From NCBI GenBank assembly GCA_024760905.1, contig CM045734.1, positions 42,614,564-42,678,563 of the forward strand: DNA of 64,000 bases, written 5' to 3'. This stretch comes from Plotosus lineatus (lineage: Eukaryota; Chordata; Actinopteri; Siluriformes; Plotosidae). The notes beneath the pieces are model-generated. The model saw only the letters and a list, made by a program, of their open reading frames with translations. It ran no database searches and was not told where the DNA came from. This document shows, in pieces, positions 20,150-31,597 of this stretch (position 1 is its first letter; each line of letters begins with the position of its first letter). A program made the position numbers and the translations under genes.

Positions 20150-23100
20150 TCTAATAAAATATGCAAGTCGCAACAAAAAATTCCATACCGGATTGGTCGA
20201 GGCCCAGGTTAACAACGACCGCCATCAGTGCTGTTAACCAACAGGGTGCTGGTGGAAATTGGACAATTGTTGGTCGAAGACGTCAAAGAAGGAGAGGCAG
20301 GAGGCGGGTCCGTAGGCAGAGAGAAGAGGAAAGGCATGAGTCTAGGACTGAAAGTAGGGACTTTGAATGTTGGAACTATGACAGGAAAAGGTAGAGAGCT
20401 GGCTGACATGATACAGAGGAAAATGGATGCAGAGGATGCAGTGGACATACTGTGTGTTCAGGAGACTAGGTGGAAAGGTAGCAAGGCTAAAAGCTTAAGA
20501 GCGGTGTTTAAGCTGTTTTTTCATGGTGTGTATGGGAAGAAAAATGGAGTATGAGTCATCTTGAAGGAGGAGTTTGTCAGGAATGTTCTAGAAGTGAAAA
20601 GAGTGTCAGACAGAGTGATGAGTCTCAAATTAGCAATGGAAGGTGTGATGTTCAATGTTGTTAGTGCTTATGCCCCACAGGCAGGATGTGAGCTAGAAGA
20701 GAAGGAGAGCTTCTGGAGTGAGTTAGGTAAAGTGATGCAGAATACCCCCAAAGGTGAATGGTCATTGGGGCAGACTTCAATGGGCATGTTGGTGCAGGAA
20801 ACATAGGGGACGAGGAAGTGATGGGCAGGTTTAGTATCCAGGACAGGAACGCAGAAGGACAGATGTTGGTAGATTTTGCAAAAAAGGATGGAAATGGCTG
20901 TGGTGAATACTTTCTTTCAGAAGAGACAGGAGCATAGGGTGACTTATAAAAGTGGAGGTAGAAATACAGAGGTAGACTACCTCTTGTGTGGGCAATGAAA
21001 TTTGAAGGCAGTCAGTGACTGCAAAGTAGTAGTGGGTGAGAGTGTTGCCAAACAGCATAGGATGGTGGTGTGCAGGATGACGCTGATGGTGAGGGAGGTG
21101 AAGAAGGCAAAGGCAGAGCAGAAGACAAAGTGGTGGATGCTGAAAAAGGAAGACTGTCGTGTTGTCTTCAAGGAGGAGTTGAAAATGGCTTTGGGTGGTC
21201 AGGAAGTGCTTCCAGATGACTGGACAACTACAGCAAATGTGATCAGCGAGACAGGTAGGACAATATTTGGTGTGTCATCTGGAAGGAGAGGAGATAAGGC
21301 AACTTGGTGGTGGAATGAGGAAGTGCAGGAGTGTGTACAACGGAAGAGGTTAGCTGAGAAAAAGTGGGACATAGAGAGGATTGAAGAGAGTAACTAGGAG
21401 TACAGGGAGACACAGCGTAAGGCGAAGGTAGCGGTGTCAAAGGCCAAACAGAGGGTGTATGATGACTTGTATGCTAGGTTGGACAGTAAGGAAGGAGAAA
21501 ATGATTTATACAGGTTGGCACAGCAGAAAAATAGAGATGGGAAGGACGTGCAGCAAGTTAGAGTGATTAAGGACAGAGAGGGAAATTTATTGACTGATGA
21601 CAGAAGTGTGCTGGGAAGGTGGAAAGAGTACTTTGAAGAGCTGATGAATGAGGAAAATGAGAGAGAAAAAAAGAGTTGAAGAGGTGACTGTTGAGGACCA
21701 GGAAGTAGCAAAGATAAGTAAGGGTGAAGTGAGGAGGGCATTGAAGAGGATGAAGAATGAAAAGGCAGTTGGTCCTGATGACATACTGGTGGAGGTATAG
21801 AAGTGTCTAGGAGAGGTAGCAGTAGGTTTCCTGACATTCAACAAGGTCTTAGAGAGTGAGAGGATGCCAGAGGAATGGAGGAGAAGTGTGATGGTGCCCA
21901 TTTTTAAGAATAAGGGAGAAATGCGGAGTTGTGGCAACTACAGAGGGATAAAGTTGATGAGCCATACGATGAAGTTATGGGAAAGAATACTGGAAGCTGG
22001 ACTAAGGGCAGAGGTCAGCATTTGTGAACAACAGTTTGGCTTCATGCCAAGAAAGAGCAGCACAGATGCAGTGTTTGCCTTGAGGATGTTAATAGAGAAG
22101 TACAGAGAAGGTCAGAAGGAGCTGCATTGTGCCTTTGTGGATCTGGAGAAAGCATATGACAGGGTGCCGAGATAGGAACTGTGGTACTGCATGGGGAAGT
22201 TTTTAGTAGCTGAGAAGTATGTTAGAGTGGTGCAGGACATGTATGAGAGATATAAGACAGTGGTGAGGTGTGCTGTCGGTGTGAAAGAAGAGTTCAAGGA
22301 TCAAGGGTCAGCTCTGAGCTGAGCTCTGAGCCTTTTCTTGTTTGCTATGGTGATGGACAGGCTGGCAGACGAGGTTAGACAAGAATCTCCATGGACTATG
22401 ATGTTTTCAGATGACATTGTGATCTGCAGTGAGAGCAGAGAACAAGTGAAGGAAAATCTAGAGAGGTGGAGGTATGCCCTGGAAAAGAGGGGAATGAAGG
22501 TTAGCCACAGTAAGACAGAATACATGTGTATGAATGAGAAGGACCGAAGGGGAACGGTGAGGTTACAGGGAGCAGAGATAAGGAAGGTGGAGGATTTTAA
22601 GTTCTTCGGATCAACAATCCAGAGCAATGGAGAGTGTGAAAAAAAGGTGAAGCGTGTGCAGGCAGGTTGGAATGGTTGGGGAAAAGTGTCCTGTGTGATG
22701 TGTGATAGGAGGGTATCGGCAGGAATGAAAGGAAAAGTGTACAAGACGGTGTTGAGGCCAGCAATGTTGTCTGGTTTAGAAACAATGGCCCTGGGGAAAA
22801 GACAGGAGGTAGAGCTGGAGGTAACAGAGATGAAAATGTTGAGCTTCTCTTTGGGCGTAACGAGGATGGATAGGATCAGGAAAGAGCACATCAGAGAGAC
22901 ATTTATGACATTTTGGAGACAAAGTCAAAGAGGCTACATTGAAATGGTTTGGACATGTAGAGAGGAGGGATAGTGAGTATATTGGTAGTCGGATGCTGAG
23001 GTTGGAACTACCAGGCAGAAGGCCTAGAGGAAGACAGATGAGACGATTCATGGACGTGGTGAAGGAGGACATGAAGGCAGTTGGTGTAAGAGAAGAAGAT

Positions 23101-23185
23101 GCAGAGGATAGGGTGAGATGGAGGCAGTTGATTCGCTGTGGCGACCACTGAAGGGAACAGCCCAAGGAAAAGAAGAAAAATATAT
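20150..23185 (+). mobile_element. RTE-like LINE, longest copy, 5'-truncated and mutated
   Basis: Non-LTR retrotransposon with the order endonuclease, linker, reverse transcriptase, C-terminal region and 3' tail. Endonuclease: DILCVQETRWKGS near 20448, NVVSAYAPQAG near 20656, and GADFNGHVG readable only by changing frame near 20765. RT: NYRGIKLM near 21940, the finger segment FMPRKSSTDAVFALRML, then AFVDLEKAYDRVPR just before a stop near 22174. The palm motif is FSDD at 22404-22415 (family usually FADD). C-terminal: RMLRLELPGRRPRGRQMRRF near 23000. The 3' end is CTGTGGCGACCACTGAAGGG followed by a GAAAAGAAGAAA run. In-frame stops (for example at 20551-20553 and 21396) and several frameshifts make it a pseudogene. 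Its 5' end lacks about 130 bp present in the antisense copy near 2030-2153. Confidence 0.9.
22338..22973 (+). pseudogene. Reverse-transcriptase palm/thumb segment of the RTE-like LINE
   Basis: A frame of about 211 codons with the metal-binding pair in MMFSDDIVICS at residues 21-31. The downstream LERWRYALEKRGMKVSHSKT segment is the usual RT motif with K and T. IRKVEDFKFFGSTIQSNGEC follows (family FKYLGS). The reading frame is lost near 22930, where KWFGHVERRDSEYIGSRML continues in another frame. An enzymatic role is not possible from this copy. Confidence 0.8.
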
Positions 23186-23190
23186 ATATA

Positions 23191-23195
23191 TAATG

Positions 23196-23264
<69 letters not shown>

Positions 23265-23411
23265 ACTACTATGTAAGTATACATGCGTAGGGTATGCAAG
23301 TACACATACGGGCATAGACAACACATCTGTGTGTGTGTGTGTGTTGTGTGTGTGTGTGTGTGTGTGTGTTTGTGTGAGTGTGAGTGTATGTGTGTGTGTG
23401 TGTGTGTGTTT
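23191..23411. repeat. Two (TG)n tracts
   Basis: TG runs at 23191-23263 and 23329-23411 separated by a 65-bp unique spacer. The first lies 20 bp after the LINE 3' tail, with a short (TA)n between. Confidence 0.95.
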
Positions 23412-23829
23412 GCTTGCAGCTTATGCAGGTTATTCAGGGATAGCCAACGGGTTGGATATGGCCTGAGGGCTGTACATTACTCAGGTTTGTCTTATCAGAT
23501 CTTGTGGTCAGTTGTGACAATTGTGTTGATCAAATAAATGTTTTGTATGGTCGAAATGTTTTCTATGATCAACATGACTAATTCGTCAATCCTGACCATA
23601 GCATCAGATCATATTGGATAGTAAAACACAGCAGATTGCTTGTAAACATGTTTCCAAATCGTGCTGCTTGTGATCAACCTTGGACAAGACAAACACCATG
23701 CTCTGTTGAGATTTACTGCGATTTCCCTCTCTGTCATGTACCATTGCTCACTACTTGGCATGAATTGCTCACGGGTTGATAGGAGTATCTGCAGATCAAT
23801 AAAATAACCCAGAGTACTATGTAAAGCGG
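23412..23829. other. No recognisable feature
   Basis: About 420 bp of single-copy-like sequence between the TG tracts and SINE A copy 7. Confidence 0.5.
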
Positions 23830-24145
23830 TGCAGTGGTGGCCTAGTGGTACAGGGCGCTGGATTGTTTATCCAAAGGTTGGGGGTTCGAGTCCCACTCTT
23901 CACAAGGTTGTCACTGTCCCCCAGTGCAGCTAGCTGAGTTATCAAAGGCCGGCCATGTATCGCACTGTCTATGGTGTGAGTCTGTAAAAGAACAATTTCT
24001 GACTTTCAACAAGAGTAGCTGCAAAGCAGTCAGCGTGTTTCCGCCCTGCCATGGTTTGGCGAGCTGTCCAGGGTGTCATCTGCCCTCGCCCAGAGTTGGC
24101 TGGGATAGTTAGGATTAAGCGGTTACAGAAAATGAACTGATGATG
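23830..24145 (+). mobile_element. SINE A copy 7 (tail B)
   Basis: GCAGTGGTGGCCTAGTGGTA A-box region and GGGGGTTCGAGTCCCACTC B-box are well kept. Core GTTATCAAAGGCCGGCCATG. The junction to tail B is at TTTCCGCCCTGCCATGG. The tail is shortened before GATTAAGCGGTTACAGAAAA. Confidence 0.88.
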
Positions 24146-24932
24146 AACTATGTAAAGCTGGTTTATCTCTTATATAAGTCACTATACAAATAACATTGAA
24201 TTAAATTGAATTGAATCATGGCAGGTCATGTCACCTGAAATTAACCAATCATGAACATATTGCATCCAAGAGCACCAAATTATACCAAAATGTATTGGCT
24301 TGCTCCACCCTGTATCCAACAGTGACATTTCAGAAAAATTCCACGATCAGCTAAGAATGGCTGTTCTTAAAGGATTGCCTGACCGTGACAACCAGGCATT
24401 ATACACAATATAAGATTTTAAGGGCTTTCGATTTCTATTACATTTTGGTTTGTCTCCATGTTATCACCCTTGTTTTCACCGAATGGAAATGAGTACACGC
24501 TAGAAGGACATGTTCCGGTTGTTCTTGTTAATTGATTTTTATAACTTCACTTAATAAGCTAAAACATACAATAAGGAAAACTCAAAATATTGTGTATACA
24601 GTTTCTGTTGTCCTCAGGCCATTTCCAGGCAATGACATGGTGTTATTGGTCCCTTGTGAGTTCAGAAAAAAAAAAAAAGACTGAAATACATATGGGGTAG
24701 AAATATTTTGTGTGTAATATCGCACAGGTGTACACATTGCACCATTTCTTGCTGATTTTGTGAGTCTCTTTCTCTCAGTCACAGCCAGTGAAAAATCATA
24801 TATTATGTTACACCACTGTGATGGTACAGAGCAAATTAGCAAATACATGAAAAAATTATTGTATCCAGGACCCAGTGTTTGTTATTCTGCCTGTTGCATC
24901 CAAGCATTTGGTTTTAACCTTCTCTACATATG
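24146..24932. other. No recognisable feature
   Basis: About 790 bp, AT-rich. No family motif was seen on either strand. Confidence 0.5.
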
Positions 24933-25039
24933 CAGGGATCCCTCGCTACTTCGTGCTTCATTGAATTAAAAAATAAGGAAATTATGGAAAAATAGGTTAA
25001 AAAGTTAAGGAAAATGCCAAAAAAACAAGGCCAATTATG

Positions 25040-25118
<79 letters not shown>

Positions 25119-25514
25119 ATACTAAAAAAATAAAATAAAATAAAATAAAAACCTCTAAACAAACACACACAAAAAAAAAAAAAACTCAAAATCTCCCATA
25201 CAAACTACTTACATTGTTTTAAGATGCGCATCTGTGAGTGCATGCGTGGGTATGTATGTGTGTCATCTTCTCATGCAATACCATCTGCATGTGTGTATTT
25301 ATATTTTATTTACATCTCATGTTATTTTTTGAATGTTTAATTGTTATTATAAGCATCTATAGCATTGAATATGTATTTAGTGATATCACATACACATATA
25401 CATGTAAGTATATGTCAGTCGGGGGGGGGGGGGGTGATCCTAATTATTTTGCAGATTTTGATGGTCGTGTGGGGATCTCGGCCCCAATTAACTGTGTCAA
25501 GTGAGGGATCCCTG
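24933..25514 (+). mobile_element. MITE D copy 2
   Basis: Bounded by CAGGGATCCCTCGCTACTTC and its complement-type right end GTGAGGGATCCCTG, with TA on the right flank. It contains an A run, a (TA)n tract at 25057-25115 and a G run at 25420-25434, so it has grown by slippage relative to the roughly 450-bp copies. Confidence 0.88.
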
Positions 25515-25822
25515 TATCTGTTTTGTTGCATTCATAGGTGTTAATGTTTCACGTGAGAAATTAACAACTATATTTAAATTTCTAGCAGAGAATGTACGTG
25601 AATGCTTCAATAAAGAAACACTTCATATAAATATACTCTGAATTTTCCCTGCAAGTACAGAGCTATCAGTCGTGTTAATACTAATACATAACGTATTAGT
25701 AGTCGTGGCACCGTATCGACGTACACATCATCCCCTCCTAACGTTGGCACACTGACAGACTAGAAATTCATAAATTTGGACACAAATGGCAAAATACTTA
25801 TTTTTTGTATTTTGACATTTAT
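25515..25822. other. No recognisable feature
   Basis: Short AT-rich stretch up to the 118-bp direct repeat. Confidence 0.45.
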
Positions 25823-25940
25823 CTATGGTCACATCACATGTCACATTGGCCCTAATGTCACGTCAAAGCGCATCCCACCAGTAGACTATATTTTAAAGTC
25901 ATCCAGCAATTTGTGAGACACAGAAAGACGTCTGAATTGC
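25823..25940. repeat. 118-bp direct repeat, left copy
   Basis: Runs from CTATGGTCACATCACATG to GTCTGAATTGC. The right copy is at 26231-26348 with about ten differences. Between them is only SINE J. Confidence 0.9.
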
Positions 25941-26230
25941 CGGTGGGGCCGGTGGTGTAGTGGTTAGGGTGCTGGGCTCATGATCAGGAGGTTGTGTGTT
26001 TGAATCCCAGTTAGACTCCCACTGTGCTAAGACCCCTGGGCAAGGTCTCAACCACAAGTGTGCCTCTGTCCACCCAGCAGTATAAATGGGTACCAGTAGA
26101 AATATACTGGGAAAGTAACCTGCGATGGTTGAACTCCTGGTATCTCATGCTATGGAAACCAGGGATAAGCACCAGTCTGATGAGCCACTATGGCTCGGGT
26201 GTAAAAAGCCCTACAGACTGCCTACCTTAA
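25941..26230 (+). mobile_element. SINE J, sense copy
   Basis: tRNA-like head GGCCGGTGGTGTAGTGGTTA, B-box-like GTGTTTGAATCCC. The body contains GACCCCTGGGCAAGGTCTCA, CCACAAGTGTGCCTCTGTCC, ACCTGCGATGG and GAGCCACTATGGCTCGGGTG. It ends AAGCCCTACAGACTGCC. Antisense relatives lie at 6802-7603 and 39832-39981. Confidence 0.75.
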
Positions 26231-26348
26231 CTATGTTCACATCACATGTTACATTGGTTCTAATGTCACGTCAAAGCGCATCCCAACAGTAGACTATATT
26301 TTAAAGTCATCCGGCAGTTTGTGAGACACATTAAGATGTCTGAATTGC
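26231..26348. repeat. 118-bp direct repeat, right copy
   Basis: Second copy of the segment at 25823-25940. It is far too long to be a retrotransposition target duplication. Confidence 0.9.
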
Positions 26349-27039
26349 AGAGCCTGGGTAATGGGTTGGGTCGTTTTGTGTGATTTCATGCTTTATGCTT
26401 CTTTTCACATCACTTGTTATTTCCTGTAATAGTTGATATTTCTGTTGAAGGATAATTAATTTTACCCCTTTAAGATGATTTGCTGTTTAAGTATTCTGCC
26501 CCCTGTTTCAATCAGAGTAAATGTAATAATCCATTAGGGTGGAGTGTGCCAACTGTATAAGCCAGGCTAGTTTTCATTTGGATGGAAGGAAGGTTTGATG
26601 TTCATGCTAATTATGTGAGTAGGTCTGTTATCTCAGCGGTGTGAGATTATTTCTGCCGTTGTCTAACTGATTATTTGGTGTCATAATGACTAGTTTTGTT
26701 TGCTTTTGGCTTGTTTTGATATTTCAAGTGTTATTTATTTCCCTTTTTTTGTAAAAAAAACAAAAAGCAAAACATATTTGGGTTTTGTTTATACCCTGAG
26801 AATTTCTGAGTTTGAATTTATTTTAACTCTTTTGGAGAATAAAAGTTCAAAACATTGTTCTTGTTCATACATCACCACCTGAGTTGTAGTATTCCTTGTA
26901 CAGAACGATCCCCTGTCACGACTACCCCTTAATGGTAATATGGCGGTAATATTTCACCAGAGCAAGTACTATCAAGTCATTTTTTATCTAGCCCAAGGCA
27001 CAGAAAAGTAAGATTTTTGTTACAAATGATTTGAACATA
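26349..27039. other. No recognisable feature
   Basis: About 690 bp of AT-rich sequence with no motif recognised. Confidence 0.5.
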
Positions 27040-28189
27040 TCGTATTTGATGTGATAAGCGCCCAGGGAACTTTAAAAATTGGAGTAGTCGGGCGCTTATT
27101 AAAATGTTACCAGAGGAGTGGAACGGTAAGTGCTTATTACCGTTGTGGTGGAAAACATGAATAATGACAGAACAATTAAAGAGTTTTACTGCTATTTGTG
27201 TTATTCATTTTATGGTATTAACCAAACTACTTACATGAAAGCTAAAAATAAACAGAAAACAGCATAAAAAACAAACAAACAAAAAAACGACCCCTTACTT
27301 TTCCCTCCAGGTCTTTTCCTTTCAGCTGTTTCCTGAAACATTTTCCCGGAAGTAAAACCGAGCCAATCAACACGAATGTCAACTTTAGCACATGGCACGT
27401 TGAACCAATCAACATGAACGTAAACAAAAGCACATAGCCAGGAATGTCTTTAAATTTATGAAGTTAGTAAGCAGGAGAGTCGGGTGAAAAATCTTCGTCA
27501 TCACTTTCTGATAGATCCATATCTGGCTCATCTCTCCATTCATTCAGATTATCCTATAGTTTTGCTGTAGCAGTTTCTAATGGTTCATCGGTTGTTGGAC
27601 ATTTACCAAGAGAACACAGCAAAATATTTTCCTGTTTTTTTAAAGCAATGCAGAACAATCAAATGTGTTGTTACTGATGAAAGTTACCGGGGATTTAGCT
27701 CAGTTGGTATAGCGTCCGCTCTAACCCTCTCCGCTCTAACGCGAAAGGTCGGAGTTTGAATCTGGCAGCGTCATACCATGAGACATTAAAATTTGGGAGT
27801 TGTTGCTTCCTGCTTGACGCTCAGCATCAAAAGGATAGAACAACGCAACAACTGGGTGCCGTACAGTGGCGACCGGTGCCCGGAACGCTGGGGTCTCATG
27901 TGCATTGAGCATACATGTGTATGAATGATGCGCTATATAAGCATCCATAATAATAATAATAATAACATTATAGACATTCCCCAGTGGCAGGGGGTCTTGA
28001 AATACCGTGTAAACTCACTTTTACAGGCAGTGAACGCCCCATTTTACCGTTACAGAGACTGATCGAATAAAATTGGTAACTTTGATGTACGATTTTGCTC
28101 CCAGTACACATGGGCAGTAATTAGACATAGGATAACAAACACGGGGGGGGGTTGTTATTGAAGCAGGGTGCTTATTACGTCAAATACGG
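27040..28189 (-). mobile_element. MITE I, pogo/Tigger-like deletion derivative
   Basis: Ends are TCGTATTTGATGTGATAAGC (left) and GCTTATTACGTCAAATACGG (right), which are inverted repeats of each other. On the minus strand near 27560-27474 there is a coding-like tail: TDEPLETATAKL, a stop, then DNLNEWRDEPDMDLSESDDE and DFSPD. Serine/acidic C termini of this kind are common in pogo/Tigger transposases (established for the family; assignment here is inference). The element hosts a tRNA-headed SINE at 27690-27966. Confidence 0.6.
27690..27966 (+). mobile_element. tRNA-headed SINE (Val/Ala-like head) with (TAA) tail
   Basis: GGGGATTTAGCTCAGTTGGT is a clear A-box region of a tRNA-like sequence, and GTCGGAGTTTGAATCTGGC is B-box-like. 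The head carries a short duplication (CCGCTCTAACCCTCTCCGCT). The 3' end reads GCGCTATATAAGCATCCATA and then AATAATAAT. It is not a functional tRNA gene, because the anticodon arm is disrupted. Confidence 0.75.
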
Positions 28190-28195
28190 TATTTG

Positions 28196-28418
28196 CCATT
28201 GCTGGGGGGTGGTGTGTTGGAGATTTGCTGGAATGGTTGCATGTCAGCCTCACAACATGAAGGTCCTTGGTTGGAGGCCCGAGCTTGGGAGTTTCATTGT
28301 GGAGTTTGCTTGTTTTCCATGTGCCTGCGTGGGCCTCATGCTGGTACTCTGGCCTCCCACAGTCTAATCACTTGCACATTGTACATTCGGCTAATTAGCA
28401 GGTCTAAATTGCGCCTAA

Positions 28419-28454
<36 letters not shown>
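28196..28454 (+). mobile_element. SINE C copy 6 ending in a (TG)n expansion
   Basis: Degraded head, then CATTGTGGAGTTTGCTTGTT, CACAGTCTAATCACTTGCAC, GGCTAATTAG and TCTAAATTGCGCCTAAATG. It runs straight into (TG)n at 28421-28454 at the place where the SINE normally reads GTGTGAGTGTG. Confidence 0.75.
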
Positions 28455-28460
<6 letters not shown>

Positions 28461-28861
28461 AGTGATGAGTGGGTGATTGACTGATTGCTTATTGACCAAG
28501 AGCACTTTGCTGTCAGCTTCTCAAACGGATACATTATAAGACACAACAGGATTTTTTAATATGATCCTGTTTCTGCTATTCTTTCAGCATTAAGCGAAGA
28601 GTGTGTTTGTCAGTACTTAAGCCATTTTAATAATTTTACCAACAATCGTGTTAAAGTGTGAGTTGAAAATGAAAGGAATTAGTTTATTTTTTTTTTCCCC
28701 ACTGAGAAAAGGCTTACAGGTTTGTGAATTGTATTTCATTTAAATGAAGAAAAAGTACCTCAGAACCTATTAACTATTTCTACAATATACCTCTTGTGCT
28801 ACTTGTGGACTCAACCATTCATCCATAATTCGAAATACCTTCTGTATTACATATCTGTCAG
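28455..28861. other. No recognisable feature
   Basis: About 400 bp of AT-rich sequence. Confidence 0.5.
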
Positions 28862-29250
28862 GGTGGCAGGATGGTGTGGGGTTTATCACATTTGCCTCGC
28901 AGCAAGAATTTCCTGTGTTTGAGTTTCAGACTTGGTGGGGTGTTTCTTTGGAGTCTGCATGTTTTCCTCTTGCTTGCATAGATGTCCTCCCTTGACTGTG
29001 GATGAAATTGCATAGCCTACATAGGCTGCATCGCCGTCAGTGTATTTCTGCCCCTTGCTAAGGGTTGGGGTCAGGAAGAGCATCCGACGAAAAAACCTAT
29101 GCCAAATCAAACATGTGATGAGTCGCTGTGGCGACCCTTGAGAAAAAGGGAATGGCCGGAATGAAAAGAAGAAGACTGTGGATGAAGTTGGAGCCCTTAA
29201 AGGATTTGCAATGCATCCCAAGATAGGCACTGAAATGAATGAGCAGAATT
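28862..29250 (+). mobile_element. SINE C copy 7 interrupted by a SINE A tail fragment
   Basis: The SINE C head/core (GGCAGGATGGTGTGGGGTTT, TTTGGAGTCTGCATGTTTTC) is broken after 29010. It continues after 29190 with GAGCCCTTAAAGGATTTGC and a weak ATGAATGAG tail. Confidence 0.65.
29011..29173 (+). mobile_element. SINE A, 5'-truncated, tail A only
   Basis: Contains TGCCCCTTGCTAAGGGTTGG, then the LINE-5'-like block (GTCAGGAAGAGCATCCGACG) and the LINE-3'-like block (GTCGCTGTGGCGACCCTTGA, GAAAAGAAGAA). The 17-bp flanks at 28994-29010 and 29174-29190 differ at one base, showing target-primed insertion into SINE C. Confidence 0.85.
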
Positions 29251-29615
29251 TACACTGATGAGCAGTGTAGTGTAGCCAGTTCACCGAATGTGTGTCACCA
29301 GTTCACCTGGTAAACCAGTTCCAGTGTAGCTAGTGTGTAGCTAGTAGTGTAGCCAGTTCACCCAATGTGCTTATGGGATGAAACTGGAGCTCCTAGGGGA
29401 ACCCTATGCAACTTAAAATATTAACCAAATGTGAAAACGTGAGAGAACACAGACATAATGGCAGATTTTTCTTTTAAATATAAGAATGCACATACTAAAT
29501 AATTCACTGGACAGACTTGGCTATTACGTAGACTAAAATTAGAGTGAGACTTTCAGATAATTTAAAGATTTTTCAATCACTTTCCTTTTTAAACCACACA
29601 CTATGTAGTCATGTA
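29191..29615. other. Small direct repeats, otherwise nothing
   Basis: TGTAGCCAGTTCACC and close variants occur three to four times between 29270 and 29365 in a short imperfect tandem array. The rest is unremarkable. Confidence 0.5.
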
Positions 29616-30053
29616 CAGGAATCCCTCCCTCACTTCAATTCATGCGGCTTCAGTGCATCACGTTTTTTTTTTTTTTTGAATATTAATTGAATTAAAAAAT
29701 AAGGAAATTAAGTAAGAATATGGACAGAAAGTTAAGGAAAATACCACAAAACAAGGTCAATTGTGCAAACCCTCCAAACAAATAAAACAAAACAACAACC
29801 CAAAACCCCCCATCAAAACTGTTCGCGCATCTGTATGTGTTTGTATTTATATTTTGTTTACATCTTATGGATTATTTTTGAATGTCTAATTGTAATTAGA
29901 AGCATTTGTGGCATTGAATATGTATTTATTGACATTATATACACATATACATGTACATATATGTCAGTCAGGGGGCTTGATCGTACTTCACAGATTTTGG
30001 CGGTTGTGGAGGGTTCCCGGTCCCAATTAACCGCAGAAAGTGATGGATCCCTG
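29616..30053 (+). mobile_element. MITE D copy 3
   Basis: CAGGAATCCCTCCCTCACTT to GTGATGGATCCCTG, TA on both sides. It carries GTCAGTCAGGGGGCTTGATC and CCAATTAACCGCAGAAAGTG. About 440 bp with no microsatellite expansion, so close to the ancestral length. Confidence 0.88.
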
Positions 30054-31099
30054 TATACCAAATCAGGAAACCTCTGTGATTTATAAGAAGGAACAAATGG
30101 AACACAGAATCCTGTCTAGTGTGGGTCAGTATTAGCCACAAGAGCATGAGTGAGGCCTTATATTGATATTGGCCATGACGGTCTGCTGTGCAATGAGCAT
30201 CCCAGTCCACTGGTGCTCAGTAAGGATGAGGTCAAGGCTATGTGCTGTTCATTGGCGTTCATCAGCTCTAACCTTGGCAAAACATATCAACAAGGCATCA
30301 TATTCTGAGTAGGAGTATCATGGTGTTGCAACAAGTTGTGCCTTTCACTGGGAAATGAAACTGTCCTGAAAAAGCATAGAAAGATATTCAACATTGTGCT
30401 AAATTATTCAATCATGAAATCACATCTTATTTGGGTGTTTGCGTTCAATGATATAAAGGGAAAACTCTGTTTAACTCTGATGTCTTTAAAACAGTAAATA
30501 GCTTACAGCTCGCTAAAGTTATTTATCATAGAGAATAGTTGTGGGGGAAAATGATGGAGCACCTTCCTGCTGTTGCACAATAGGTTTCTGCCAGGTAACT
30601 TGGAGCCAGATGTAGAAAACATATTGATTGCAAAGGAAACACGCCAGTAGCAATGTATCTTTCAAATGTGTCCAAAGCCCAGTGTAAGCACATAAAAAAG
30701 AAGCCCACCTTTTCATCTAGGTTAACACCAGGAATTATTAAGTGGGTGATTCATTCGTTTTCAGTCCAAAGCACAGGACAATATTTCATGTCATGTGGTA
30801 GCTAGTACACAACTAATGAAAAGAGTAACACAATATATATGTTCTTTGCGATACAGGCTAGATCATGCTGTGTACACTGTCATCATATCAGCCATTTCAG
30901 GTGTAATCACACTCATTTATACAGCAGTGAAATTAACATATTTTAAACTTTTTTTTTTTACATTTGTTTTGGGCCATGTGCTAAAACATCTAATGTATTG
31001 TTCAACTATTGATAATAGAAGCTCTAATATTAACACCCGCTGACTGCACTTTGGCGAGGCAGTCCCATACACAGAAAGATGGACTGCACTATACATTCT
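30054..31099. other. Mostly featureless; weak mariner-like piece near 30215-30300
   Basis: GGATGAGGTCAAGGCTATGT and CTCTAACCTTGGCAAAACAT resemble the antisense of a mariner/Tc1 coding region, but the piece is short and diverged. Otherwise AT-rich. Confidence 0.35.
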
Positions 31100-31235
31100 G
31101 ACACCGTGCACTGGTTGTCTTCCTTGGGACCACCTTTGGTAGGTACATGCTGCCCTTATAGAGATGAACATACCTTTTGGTTTAGCCATTACAGTGTGGC
31201 CCTTTCAGAGTCACTCAGATCTTGATCAGCTTCCA
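31100..31235 (-). mobile_element. Tc1-like fragment (same family as 7838-8365), antisense
   Basis: TTGGGACCACCTTTGGTAGG, TTTAGCCATTACAGTGTGGC and CAGAGTCACTCAGATCTTGA parallel the 8085-8200 part of the other copy, covering the helix-turn-helix segment. Confidence 0.5.
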
Positions 31236-31597
31236 CACAGGAAGTGATGCGTGATAAGCAGTCAGGCATTATTGGGCAGTTCAGCTGAACTGAACTTTCA
31301 TGTGGAACAACTTGAGCAATTTCAAATTAAAGCTTAAATATAGCATTGATTTGCAGAGTCCACAGAACACTGAGTTCCGCAAAATATTTTCTCAAGGAAA
31401 CACTGAACATGGGTTTAATTCTTCCGAAATCAAGGCAGCACGCTGTATACTGCACATAGAAATTTTACAAGGGTAATAACCAGAAACGTGATGCATGGGT
31501 CCATATATTCAGAAAAAGTTGGCATTTCCCATGGGTTTATATTTATATTCTCTATGTTTAACTCCTCCTTGTTCATGATGCTCTATACTTCATCATT
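31236..31597. other. No recognisable feature
   Basis: About 360 bp with no motif recognised. Confidence 0.45.

Noticed and set aside
20228..23151. A host gene encoding an endonuclease/reverse-transcriptase-like protein
   Set aside because: Stops, frameshifts, a GAA-rich 3' tail and several partial copies in the window show it is a dead non-LTR retrotransposon.
27690..27765. Functional tRNA gene
   Set aside because: A-box and B-box are present, but the anticodon arm carries an internal duplication and the sequence continues into a SINE body with a TAA tail.
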